From Nonomuraea cavernae (GTDB taxonomy: Bacteria; Actinomycetota; Actinomycetes; Streptosporangiales; Streptosporangiaceae), in contig NZ_BMNH01000010.1 in assembly GCF_014646355.1 (NCBI RefSeq), positions 1 through 64,000 of the forward strand: a DNA stretch of 64,000 nt. The letters run 5' to 3'. Below the pieces are notes generated by a model, which saw only the letters and a program-made list of their open reading frames with translations, made no database searches and was not told the DNA's origin. Below, piece after piece: positions 15,648-24,759 of this stretch; the first letter of the stretch is position 1, and every line of letters begins with the position of its first letter. Both the position numbers and the translations under genes were made by a program.

Positions 15648-17908
15648 ACATCAAGCTGGACCTCTTCATGGTCAGCGACTGGAGAGTCGGCACCGGAACC
15701 GGTGTCCCCGGCTACGCCGACCGGCTCGTGCAGCGGGACGGCGGAGACGCCGGCTCGGCGCCCGCCGCGCCGGTCGTCCCGGCCAAGACGCTGATCGGGG
15801 TATGGCGCGACTCCTGTGAGTTGGTGGCGCACGCGCTGGACAGCGGACCCGCCGGTGTGTGGCACGACTGGCTGAATTTCCTGTTCGGCGGCCAGTATCA
15901 CGACCAGGACAGCCGGCCCGTACGGCCCGCGGCCCTGCTCCTCGACGGGCCACTACAACTCCCGGGACGGCTTCCCGATCTGCTGAAGGCTCGCCCTCAG
16001 GTGGCCTGGGCGGCGACGTTCCGCAAGCCGGGCGTTGCGATCGACCCACGCACGGGCACCGCTGAGCCGGGAAAGCTCCGGTTCGACGAGATGGCCCGCG
16101 CCGGGCTGACGCTGACGGGCGAGGCCCAGATCCGGGGCTTCGACGAGCTGGAGCGAACCCAGCAGGACGCCGCCGTCACCCTGCTGGCGGCCGGGGCACG
16201 GCTCCTGGAAGGCATCGGTGGCAGGCGGCGCCGGGGATCCGGGCGCTGCCGGCTGACGCTACGGGGGATCTCGCCTGACTTCGCGGTGTTCTCAGGATCG
16301 GACGTTCCGCGTCCTCCGTCGTCCGTGCCGTACGGCGTGGCGGATCGTCCGCTGCCCGCACCCGCACCGGCCGCGAGCGGCTGGGAGCGGGCGGAACTGG
16401 TCATCACGGTGGAGCAGCCCGTCCTCGCGGCGGCGACCGTCCAGGGCAACCTGGTCCGAGGGGCGGGGTTCCTGCCGGGCTGGTGCCTGATGCCGGAGGT
16501 GGCCAGGCGGCTCGGGGGAGTGGCCCACGCTCTCGTCCGTACCGGCGACCTCCTGGTCACGGCAGCCACCCCGCAGTCGGTGGGAGCAACGCGGACGCTG
16601 CCCATGCCCAAGGTCTTCACGCACGCCAAGGGTAACAAGAAGGTCATCACCGGCAACCGGCTGGTGGGATCTACGAACCATGGCAAGTCATTTCGAGAAG
16701 GGCACGTCGTACCGGATGGGGAGGAAGCGGGCGCGGTAGTCGGCACGGACTTCACCCTGCGTATGCACAACACCGTCCACGACGAGATCCAGCGGCCGAG
16801 CCGCGAGGTCGGCGGCGTCTACATCTATCGCGCTCTCGCCGCCGGCACCGTGCTCCGCGCCGAGGTCCGGGTCCGGTCCGGCCTGCTGGAATCCGGCTGG
16901 GAGAAGAGACTGGCCGGACGATGGCGACTCGGCCGGTCCGCCAAGGACGACTACGGCCAGGCACGGGTGGACGCGCGCCCGGTCAGCGCCGCCGTCCGCG
17001 CCTCAGCGGCGGGAAGCACGATCCGGGTGTGGCTGCTGTCGGAGCTGCTGGTCCGGGACACCAGACTGCGGCCGAGCACCGACCTCCGCGATGTCGCCAG
17101 GGCGCTGGAACAGGCTCTCAACCGAGGAGGCACGCGTGGCGTGACCCTGACCCCGCTGACCGCGCCCGACGAGGGCGCGATCGGCACGCACCGGACCGAG
17201 AGCTGGCATCGGGGCTGGAGGCTGCCGCGCCCCACCCTGTACGGGCTGGCCGCCGGGAGCTGCCTGACCTTCGCGGCGTCCGGTGAGCCGGTTACCGCCG
17301 AAGCGCTGGACGAGGTGCGAGCCGCGGGGGTGGGGGAGCGCCGAGGCGAAGGGTTCGGCCAGATCGAGATCGACCACGACCTGCTCCTCCGAAGCGCCGG
17401 ACCGGTCGGGGGACACCTGGCCGCCGGGCCGGACGTCACGGACGCCGACCCGCTCGGCCCCGGTGAGGAAGGGCATGCCGAGGCGCGGATCTTCGAGCGT
17501 GCGGCGTGGCGGGCCGAGATCCACCGCGTGTGCGAGGGCATCATGGCCGACCCTGCCCGCCGAGCGGAGCTCCTGCCCGCCGAGGTGACCCCCACCCAGC
17601 TGAACGGGCTGCGCGAGGTGGTGGGGGAGCCCTCGATGGATCGGAGCCTGCACCGCCTGGAACGGCTCGTCCGGCCCCCGAAGGGCCGCAGGTCCTGGCC
17701 GGCCGAGCAGGAGGAGAGCCTGCGTGCCCTGTTCGCCGAACCCGGATCGGTCTGGGCCCGGCTCGCTCTGCCCGAACACAGGCTGACCGTGACCGGCGAC
17801 GGGGTGGCTTCGCTGCGGGCGGAGCTGCGTGACGAGGCCGTGCGCGTGCTGCTCACCGCCTGCCTGGCGGCGCACGGCCGCGCGATAGCGGAAAGGAGCG
17901 GGACATGA
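15644..17908 (+). CDS. csx10: Csx10-like RAMP protein (type III-D)
   Basis: 754 residues. The N-terminal strand IKLDLFMVSDWRVGTGTG is RAMP-like. Two glycine-rich loops are seen, GIGGRRRRGSGRCRL near residue 190 and VGERRGEGFGQIEI near residue 562, suggesting two RAMP folds in one chain as in the Csx10 family; about 190 C-terminal residues are helical and unassigned. It probably acts as the Cas5-like cap on the crRNA 5' end, perhaps with an extra backbone domain. The stop overlaps the next start (ATGA). The III-D label rests on the Csx10/Csx19/TIGR03986 combination. Confidence 0.75.
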   Translation: MNIKLDLFMVSDWRVGTGTGVPGYADRLVQRDGGDAGSAPAAPVVPAKTLIGVWRDSCELVAHALDSGPAGVWHDWLNFLFGGQYHDQDSRPVRPAALLLDGPLQLPGRLPDLLKARPQVAWAATFRKPGVAIDPRTGTAEPGKLRFDEMARAGLTLTGEAQIRGFDELERTQQDAAVTLLAAGARLLEGIGGRRRRGSGRCRLTLRGISPDFAVFSGSDVPRPPSSVPYGVADRPLPAPAPAASGWERAELVITVEQPVLAAATVQGNLVRGAGFLPGWCLMPEVARRLGGVAHALVRTGDLLVTAATPQSVGATRTLPMPKVFTHAKGNKKVITGNRLVGSTNHGKSFREGHVVPDGEEAGAVVGTDFTLRMHNTVHDEIQRPSREVGGVYIYRALAAGTVLRAEVRVRSGLLESGWEKRLAGRWRLGRSAKDDYGQARVDARPVSAAVRASAAGSTIRVWLLSELLVRDTRLRPSTDLRDVARALEQALNRGGTRGVTLTPLTAPDEGAIGTHRTESWHRGWRLPRPTLYGLAAGSCLTFAASGEPVTAEALDEVRAAGVGERRGEGFGQIEIDHDLLLRSAGPVGGHLAAGPDVTDADPLGPGEEGHAEARIFERAAWRAEIHRVCEGIMADPARRAELLPAEVTPTQLNGLREVVGEPSMDRSLHRLERLVRPPKGRRSWPAEQEESLRALFAEPGSVWARLALPEHRLTVTGDGVASLRAELRDEAVRVLLTACLAAHGRAIAERSGT

Positions 17909-19488
17909 CTCCCTGGACAGGACGGCGTGTTACGAGCCGGGTCCGGGCACGCGGCTGGCTCCGCACCGAGTCGCCGTTGCACGTCGGCGGCCTTGGCACG
18001 GGCCCCGCCGAACCGTTGCCGCTTGCCGTGGACGGCCTGAACCGTCCATACGTGCCGGGAACGACCTTGGCCGGGGTGCTGCGCGACTGGTCGCGCGGTG
18101 CGGGGCCGGACGCGCTGGACGAGCTCTGGGGGTTCGCCGCGGCCAGGGGAGACGGTGGCCGGGCCAGTCGGGTGATCGTCGCAGACGCCCTGGTGACCTC
18201 CGATCGTCGGCTCGACGAACGCGGCCTTCCGGCCAGCCCGCTCAGCGTGGCCCAGTTGGAGGTCCGGAGCTCGGTGGGCATCGACAGGACCACGGGCGCG
18301 GCGGCTCCGGAAATCCTCTACGGCAGGCAGGTCGTGCCCGCCGGGCACTACCTGCGGCTGGAGATCGACGTCGAGTCGGCTGAGTCTCCGGCTCTGGACG
18401 AGGCCAGGATGCGGGCGTTGCTCACCGCGCTGGCGGCGGGGGAGATCCGGCTCGGCGCCGCCACCGGCCGGGGCCTCGGCGTCGTACGGCTCCTGGACGA
18501 CTGCCTCGACCTGGTGGTGGACCGGTTCGACTCACCGGCGGGACTGCTGGCCGTCCTGCGTGATGACGCGACACGCGCGCGATCCCTGACGTCCCTTGGA
18601 ACGGCCGATCCTGAACTGCCGCCCCGCCGGGAACTCCTCGACATCCAGATCGGCTGGAAGCCGCTGGCACCGGTCATGGTCAGGGCGACGGCGAGCGGGC
18701 TGACCGTCGACACGCTGCCACTCACCACGCGGGTCGACGACCGCCATCTGACCCTTGTTCTGGCAGGAAGTTCGCTGAAGGGGGCGCTACGTGGCCACGC
18801 CGAATTCGTGGAGCGCACCGCGCGGGGCATCACCGCGCCACAGGCGGCGCGCGGTGCGTCCGCCAGCGAGCACAGCATCGCGTTCCGGGCCCAGCTCGAC
18901 CAGCTGCGCGCCGTACGGGCTCTGTTCGGCGCGGCACGAGACGACGTCAAGGACCGGCGGGCGGGAGCCCTGCGCGTCGAGGAATGCGACTCGCTGGTCA
19001 CCATTCCCGAGTCCCTCTGGTTGTCCGCCACCGGAGCCGACGCCGCGCTCGCCGCGCCGGACGAGCGTGAGGGGTCACTGCCGCGAGCGGTCCGAGAGAG
19101 GCTGGACGACCACGGCCTGGCCCAGGCCGATCACGTCGCACTCGACCGATGGACCGGCGGCGCGGCGGACGGCCGCCTGTTCAGCGTGCTGGAGCCGCAC
19201 TCGGTGCGGTGGGAGCCCATCAGGCTCTCGATCGACCTCACCCGGCTGGGCGACGAGCGGGACCACGCCCTGGCCCTGCTCCTGCTGACCCTGCGCGATC
19301 TGGCCGCCGGGCGCGTCCCAGTCGGGGCCGCGGTCAACAGAGGGTTCGGCGACATCGAGGTCAGCGGGATCACCCTTTCCGGCGGGCCATGGCACGAGCA
19401 GATCGAGCTGGCGGACGTGCTGAACGGGCCCGAGATCTCCACCATCGCCCGAGCTTGGACGGACTACCTGGCACAGGAGGTGTCATGA
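17905..19488 (+). CDS. Fused Cas7-Cas7 (Csm3-like) RAMP protein
   Basis: 527 residues with two Csm3-like RAMP units in tandem. Unit 1 has LHVGGLGTG, then PYVPGTTLAGVLRDW (near 50) and the G-loop GAATGRGLGVVRL (near 185). Unit 2 has VLAGSSLKGALRGHAEF (near 290) and GAAVNRGFGDIEV (near 473). Such fusions supply two backbone subunits from one chain. Csm3 proteins cut target RNA with an Asp just before the PGSSLKG motif; unit 2 keeps acidic residues there (VDTLPLTTRVDD), while in unit 1 the equivalent position is unclear (GPAEPLPLAVDG), so one site may be inactive. Confidence 0.82.
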   Translation: MTPWTGRRVTSRVRARGWLRTESPLHVGGLGTGPAEPLPLAVDGLNRPYVPGTTLAGVLRDWSRGAGPDALDELWGFAAARGDGGRASRVIVADALVTSDRRLDERGLPASPLSVAQLEVRSSVGIDRTTGAAAPEILYGRQVVPAGHYLRLEIDVESAESPALDEARMRALLTALAAGEIRLGAATGRGLGVVRLLDDCLDLVVDRFDSPAGLLAVLRDDATRARSLTSLGTADPELPPRRELLDIQIGWKPLAPVMVRATASGLTVDTLPLTTRVDDRHLTLVLAGSSLKGALRGHAEFVERTARGITAPQAARGASASEHSIAFRAQLDQLRAVRALFGAARDDVKDRRAGALRVEECDSLVTIPESLWLSATGADAALAAPDEREGSLPRAVRERLDDHGLAQADHVALDRWTGGAADGRLFSVLEPHSVRWEPIRLSIDLTRLGDERDHALALLLLTLRDLAAGRVPVGAAVNRGFGDIEVSGITLSGGPWHEQIELADVLNGPEISTIARAWTDYLAQEVS

Positions 19489-20033
19489 CGACCCTGTACG
19501 GCGCGGCCGTCTCCGGAAGCACGCTGCCGGAGGCGCTGGAAGCCGCGGGCATGGACGGCGGATGCGCCTTGCTCACCACTCCTTCGGCGTATCGCGTGGC
19601 CCGGGTCGAGGGCCGCGCGTGCGTGACCTCGTCCGGCCCGGCAGACCTGTCCGTCGTCTACGAGGCGCGAGCCTTCACCGCCGACGTGGAGCTGCGCTGG
19701 GTCGAGTCCGGATATGCGGTGCTCCTCACGGAGGACGCGAGCCTGCTGCCGGAGTCGTTCGGGGAGGCGGTGGATCCGCTGCCTGCGATCGGCACCATGG
19801 ACGCCGGCTACCTCGTCTGGGGCTCCGTGACGGCCTCCGACGCGGGCTGGACCAGCCTCGCCTCCGCCCGCGTCGGCACCCTCACGGTCCCCATGGCGTC
19901 AGAGCCGCGCGCGGACCGCGTGCGGCTCGTCGCCCGCGAGTACGTCGTCGCCGACCCCGGCCACGGCAACGCCTACGTAGCCGAGGAACGGCTGATCAGC
20001 TTCGAGCCCTACGCAGCGGAAGGGGCCGCGTGA
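19485..20033 (+). CDS. csx19: Csx19-like type III-D protein (TIGR03984-like)
   Basis: 182 residues. The central block, GYLVWGSVTASDAGWTSLAS followed by ARVGTLTVPM, then REYVV and GNAYVAEERLISFEPY, matches the pattern I know for the Csx19/TIGR03984 family, which occurs almost only in type III-D loci. Its job is not well established; it is thought to be part of, or tied to, the effector complex. The ATG overlaps the upstream stop, with AGGAGG seven bases before it, and its own stop overlaps the next start (TGATG). Confidence 0.7.
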   Translation: MTTLYGAAVSGSTLPEALEAAGMDGGCALLTTPSAYRVARVEGRACVTSSGPADLSVVYEARAFTADVELRWVESGYAVLLTEDASLLPESFGEAVDPLPAIGTMDAGYLVWGSVTASDAGWTSLASARVGTLTVPMASEPRADRVRLVAREYVVADPGHGNAYVAEERLISFEPYAAEGAA

Positions 20034-22246
20034 TGGCCGACGAGTTCCTCAATCCCTACACGTTCATCCAGGCGTTCCCGAGGGAACGCCTGCCGCAACC
20101 ACTGCAGGACGGGCCGCCGCCTTCCCGCGCCCGGCTGCGTCCGGGCTGCTGGACCGGCCGTATCGAGGTCACGGTGACTGCGGAGACGCCGCTGCTGCTC
20201 CTCGACACGGCCAGAGCGGACCGTCTCCCCGGAGACGGGCATGAGGTCTTCCCGGTGCGGCTCCGGGACGGCCGCCCGCACCTGCCAGCCACCTCGGTCA
20301 AGGGCATGCTCCGCGCGGCGTACGAGGCCGTGACCAACTCCCGGCTCGGCGTGTTCGACGGTCACGACGTCCCGCTGGGTTTCCGCCGGGACGCTGGCTA
20401 CGCGCTGGGCATGGTGCCCGTTCTGGTCGGCTCTTCGGGCGTGTGTTACGCGTTCCAGCAGGCGTCGCTCAGGATGTACGAGAAGAAGAGCGGCGACAGC
20501 GTCTACCCTCGCGACGGGCAGGAGGCTCCCCGGCATCTGGAAAGGCTCCGAGCCGTCATCAAGGGCGGGAACAGAGGACCGACCGAAGTGGTCCGGTTCG
20601 TGAGGAAGTCCTCTCCGGAGGTGCTCCGGCCGGGCAACGGCGAAGGGGTCGTCGAGGGTCTCGCCTTCGTCACCGGACCCAACATCGACGGCAAGACCTG
20701 CGAGCGGCTGTTCTACGTGGACGGCGACGCGCCCCGGAAACTCGAACTCGCCAGGCCGTGGAACGAGATCGAAACACGATGGGACATCCTGATCGAGAAC
20801 TACGAGCGCGCGCATGACGACGCCGAGCTGTTCGGGCGAAAGGGCCCGGACGGCACCGTCGTGGCGCCGAGCGCGCGCCTCGGCGACACTCCCGGCCGAC
20901 TCGCCTGGAGCCCGCACCTGTACGAGAAGGAACGGAAAGAGCTCAAGGGAGGCCGGCTCTGCTACGCCCGCCTGGTGAACGGCCGGGTCGACCGGCTCTA
21001 TCCCGTGCTGGTGCCGCGTGATCTCCACTCCGTGGCTCCGGCGGACCTCCTGCCCCGGTCGCTGGCCCCGGCGTCCTGTTACGACGAGCTCTCACCGGCG
21101 GATCGCGTGTTCGGCTGGGTCGCCCCCCAAGGCTCCGGAGTACGGCCGGCGGCCTATCGCGGCAGGCTGCGCATCGGTCCGGTCGTCTGTGACCAGGACG
21201 CCGACGAGAGCGTGGAGAGATTCGACGGAGACGGCCTGCCGATCGCGATCCTCGGCGGGCCCAAGCCGCAGCAAGGACGTTTCTACCTGGCGGAGTCCGC
21301 GGACCGGCCCGATCGCCCGATCCCTGGCGGGGCCCCCAAGGAGAAGCTCTACCAGGCCGGGCGGGGACTGCGGGGCCGCAAGGTCTACTGGCACCATGCC
21401 GGGCTGGACCGGCGGCAGCACTGGAGCGAGGGACAGGGCAAGCTCGATCCCACTCAGGTCCGGGTCGGTCGCCACTACCGCGAATTCCGCCGTCCCCGCA
21501 GCTCGCTCGACGACAGCGGTTCGCTCACGCCTGATCGCAAGCGCTATCAGACGACGGACGTCGAGCAGCGCGACACGCAGAACCGGTCGATCAAGGGGTG
21601 GGTGCGCCCTGGGACGACCTTCCGGTTCTCCGTCGAGGTCCGCGATCTCGACGATGTCGAGCTTGGCGCGCTCGCCTGGCTGCTCAGCCTGCCCGCCGGG
21701 CACTTCCACCGGCTGGGCTATGGCAGGCCGCTGGGGTTCGGCAGCGTACGGCTCGATGTCGACACGGCCGAGCTCCACGCGGGCGAGCAGTTCGCCGACT
21801 ACTACCGCTCGCTGTCGGGGTCTCTGCCCGACGAGGACGGGACCGAGGTCCTCGCGCGGGTGCGTGAGGAGTTCGTCCGGCTGATCGAGGGCTCCGAGGA
21901 GCTGTCCACGGTCAGGACGGCACTTCTCGCGGCGGCGCGAGGCAACCCTGAATTGCCGGTGCATTATCCCCGTACGCGTCCGGATCGGCTGCTTGGCGGT
22001 ATTCCCGCGCCTCCGGACCCGCGCGGACAGAACTACACCTGGTTCACGGAGAACGAGAGGGTGGAAGGAGAAAAGGTCGCCTCGGGACGGGGACGATCTC
22101 TGCCCGCCCCGGTCGATGCGGATCCGCTCGTCGTGTATCCCGACAAGAACGGCAAAGCGGGCGAAGAGCAACGTGGCACAGGGAAATCGACAAATCGCAA
22201 TAAATCCGCCCGGTCTTCTGGTGTTACCAAGAAACGGCGTCAATGA
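20033..22246 (+). CDS. TIGR03986-like CRISPR RAMP protein
   Basis: 737 residues. RAMP features: PLLLLDTARADRLPG, then PHLPATSVKGMLRAAYEAVT near residue 85, and the late G-loop HRLGYGRPLGFGSVRL near residue 560. Large RAMPs of this type (TIGR03986) accompany Csx10 and Csx19. Acidic residues before LPATSVKG may be the RNA-cleaving site. The last 60 residues are polar and basic (KSTNRNKSARSS, KKRR), unlike a folded domain, and may bind RNA. The 86 bases after the stop are AT-rich for this genome (22247-22332). Confidence 0.75.
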   Translation: MADEFLNPYTFIQAFPRERLPQPLQDGPPPSRARLRPGCWTGRIEVTVTAETPLLLLDTARADRLPGDGHEVFPVRLRDGRPHLPATSVKGMLRAAYEAVTNSRLGVFDGHDVPLGFRRDAGYALGMVPVLVGSSGVCYAFQQASLRMYEKKSGDSVYPRDGQEAPRHLERLRAVIKGGNRGPTEVVRFVRKSSPEVLRPGNGEGVVEGLAFVTGPNIDGKTCERLFYVDGDAPRKLELARPWNEIETRWDILIENYERAHDDAELFGRKGPDGTVVAPSARLGDTPGRLAWSPHLYEKERKELKGGRLCYARLVNGRVDRLYPVLVPRDLHSVAPADLLPRSLAPASCYDELSPADRVFGWVAPQGSGVRPAAYRGRLRIGPVVCDQDADESVERFDGDGLPIAILGGPKPQQGRFYLAESADRPDRPIPGGAPKEKLYQAGRGLRGRKVYWHHAGLDRRQHWSEGQGKLDPTQVRVGRHYREFRRPRSSLDDSGSLTPDRKRYQTTDVEQRDTQNRSIKGWVRPGTTFRFSVEVRDLDDVELGALAWLLSLPAGHFHRLGYGRPLGFGSVRLDVDTAELHAGEQFADYYRSLSGSLPDEDGTEVLARVREEFVRLIEGSEELSTVRTALLAAARGNPELPVHYPRTRPDRLLGGIPAPPDPRGQNYTWFTENERVEGEKVASGRGRSLPAPVDADPLVVYPDKNGKAGEEQRGTGKSTNRNKSARSSGVTKKRRQ

Positions 22247-22332
22247 CATCATTTTTAGTTTTTCGACGGGAACTGCGATAGTGCGTTAACGTCATTCAGG
22301 TCGATTCCGCCTGCCGTTCGGAAGGCCTTGTC

Positions 22333-24603
22333 GTGAGCGTGACCGAGGGCGTGCTTCTGGTGCACGCGGTGGGCGGCGGTGATCTCGGATGCCCGGGAGC
22401 GCGGAGTTTCGAGTCGGTGGTCCCCAACCTCGACGGTGATCCGGGTGACGAGGGCAAGGATCGCCGGCCGCTCCGCAAGGTGCTCGAAGCCTCGGCGGCG
22501 GCGGAGGTCCCGATCGCGCAGGTCGCGTTACTCGGGACGACCGCAGCGGGTGGACCGGGCGGCAGGACCTTCGCCGAGCACGCCGGTGCGCTCCAGGCAC
22601 GGCTCACCTCGGCGGAAGGGATGTTCGGCATGCGCTTCGACCCGGCCGCCGTCTCGGTCGTCGACGTGCGGGCTCCCACTCTCGGGGATTCGTCGGCGGC
22701 CGTGGGCGGGTGGTTCGCCGGGCGTCCGCCCACCGACGTTCTGGTCACGTGTGGTTCCGGGGCGTTCGCGTTGAGCATGGGAGCGGTATGCGCGGCTCTG
22801 GCGGCCGGTTGCCCGGTCCGGATCCTGCCCATCGACGCCCCGTGGCGGACCTACTCACTGGACCGGACATGTGACGCGGAAGCTCGCCTGGTGCCGTGGT
22901 TGATCCGCCATCGGTTCTGGGACGCTCTCGCCGAGGCCGATCCGGCCAACCGGATCATCTGGGAGCTCCTCGCGGCCCGGCAGGCCGGAGACACCGGCTT
23001 CGCCGCCACCGTAAGGGAACGCTCCAGCCCTGCCGAACGGCACGGCCTCACCGACGGGCAGCTCGGCAAGTTCACCGAGAAGTGGCCGACCGCGCAGGCG
23101 GCCCTGTTCGAACGGATCGGACGAGGGGAGGCCGCCGACTACGGGCTGCTCCGCGCTTGGTTCACCCAATCCCTCCGTAGTCTGTTCAGGAAAGAGCAGG
23201 ACAGGCTCCCCAGACACGCACGCGACCAGATCGGGCGGTTGATCGACCTGCTCGGTGACCGGGCGGACGGGGAAGGTGGGGCCGCCGGGCACATCCGCGT
23301 GGTCGCCCGCGCGTCGTGGTCAGACACCACCAGCGGGTGCGCCGCGATGATCAAAGATGACGCGCTGACGCGCCTCTACACCGCCGCGTCCACTCATCGG
23401 GCGCACCTCCGGCCTGAGCGCCTGGCGTCCGGACCGCTGCCCCCGACCTTGCTGCAGGCCGCCGACCGGTGGGAGGCGAAGGATGACCAGGGAGTGAGAC
23501 TGGTCTCCAGCACCGGGCACACCGGTTGGCCTGTCCTCGGCAGCGGAGACGTCCTGGGCTTGCTCGTCGTCGGGCTGGAGCATGACGGAAGGGAGGCCGA
23601 GGATCGGCTCGCTCTGCGAACCGTGCTCACCGAACTGCGCGGCAGACGCGAGATGCTGCCGCGTCGAGGTGTCGTGAGGCTGCGGCTGCTGGCCAGTGTC
23701 GAAACTCAGGAGCGGGCGCACGCGCTGGCACGATGGGCAGCCACGGAAAGCGGCGCGGATGTGCGGGTGATCGCGCCCGTTCCCGCCGACTTCACGGGAG
23801 CCAGGGACGCTATCCTCGCCGAGCTGGCGGCCGAGGCGGCTCCGACCGGCAAACTCGGATCAGGCAGCCTCCGCGACGTCGACGAAATCATGATCGTCCT
23901 CAATCCCGGACCGCCCCTCACGAACTACGGCATGATCGCGGCAGGCGTGGAATGGTCCCTGACCGCGGCCTGTCCCCTATGGGTGGCGGAGCTGGTGCGG
24001 AAGGCGGGCGTACCATCGGAGCTGCGCGGCGGCCAGCGGGTGCTCGCGCGTCTGGGGGCGGATCGCATGCTGGCACACCTGGCGGTGAACGCCGTGAAGA
24101 GGCTGGACATGCGGACGGCACGCCGCCTTGCCGGACGGGGCTCGGAGACATTGCGCACCGTGTTGCCCGCCCTCGCGGAGCTGGAACAGGATCTGCTCGG
24201 TGCCGCCCCCGACCCTTGGACACCGGCCGAGCGACGGTCCGCGGCGAGCAGGCGTCTGACGCTTCTCGCCCAGGTGGTCAGCGAACGACGGCACCACGTG
24301 CCGGTGGCCTACATCGCGCTGGAGGCCCTGCGGCCGGCCTTGTTCCCGTGGACGGTGTGGAAGGAGATGTGCGCAGCTCAGCCCGCACTGAGGCAGCTGG
24401 CGAAGCTCGCGAACGAGTCACTCCAGGGGCATGCGCTGGATCGGCAAGACCGGATCCGTCGCCCTTCCTCTCCCACCGCGACCGACGTGCGCGAGACGCT
24501 GGTCCGCGCCGCGCGCGAGTTCGGGGGGCTGGACGGTGCGCTCGTTTCGGCGCACAAAACGGTGATCAATCGCCTTGAAGGGATATATCGGCAAAGCGCT
24601 TGA
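22333..24603 (+). CDS. Large protein with two CARF-like Rossmann segments, no recognised effector domain
   Basis: 756 residues. The first segment starts with a strand (GVLLVHAVGGGDLG) and reaches DVLVTCGSGAFALSMGAVCA near residue 137. The second starts RLRLLASVETQERAHALARW near 455 and reaches EIMIVLNPGPPLTNYGMIAA near 520. Both have the strand, Gly/Ser turn, helix pattern of CARF cyclic-oligoadenylate sensors. The rest is helical; I see no HEPN (RxxxxH in a suitable setting), PD-ExK, PIN or protease motif. It could be a sensor, a ring nuclease that removes the messenger, or a dimer scaffold. Start GTG with GGAAGG upstream. It follows the RAMP genes on the same strand after 86 bases. Confidence 0.6.
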   Translation: MSVTEGVLLVHAVGGGDLGCPGARSFESVVPNLDGDPGDEGKDRRPLRKVLEASAAAEVPIAQVALLGTTAAGGPGGRTFAEHAGALQARLTSAEGMFGMRFDPAAVSVVDVRAPTLGDSSAAVGGWFAGRPPTDVLVTCGSGAFALSMGAVCAALAAGCPVRILPIDAPWRTYSLDRTCDAEARLVPWLIRHRFWDALAEADPANRIIWELLAARQAGDTGFAATVRERSSPAERHGLTDGQLGKFTEKWPTAQAALFERIGRGEAADYGLLRAWFTQSLRSLFRKEQDRLPRHARDQIGRLIDLLGDRADGEGGAAGHIRVVARASWSDTTSGCAAMIKDDALTRLYTAASTHRAHLRPERLASGPLPPTLLQAADRWEAKDDQGVRLVSSTGHTGWPVLGSGDVLGLLVVGLEHDGREAEDRLALRTVLTELRGRREMLPRRGVVRLRLLASVETQERAHALARWAATESGADVRVIAPVPADFTGARDAILAELAAEAAPTGKLGSGSLRDVDEIMIVLNPGPPLTNYGMIAAGVEWSLTAACPLWVAELVRKAGVPSELRGGQRVLARLGADRMLAHLAVNAVKRLDMRTARRLAGRGSETLRTVLPALAELEQDLLGAAPDPWTPAERRSAASRRLTLLAQVVSERRHHVPVAYIALEALRPALFPWTVWKEMCAAQPALRQLAKLANESLQGHALDRQDRIRRPSSPTATDVRETLVRAAREFGGLDGALVSAHKTVINRLEGIYRQSA

Positions 24604-24759
24604 CCTTGGCTTGACGTCTTGGCAGCCTGGTCCCGTTCAACGGCTGCGTGCCTGCGAGCTTGAGTGGTTTCGGACCACTCCCTCTGAGGGCCTCGAACTC
24701 CGAGGTCGATATCGCGCTATCGGGCGCGTTCTCCTGTCATGCCTCGGAGGGGCAAATCC

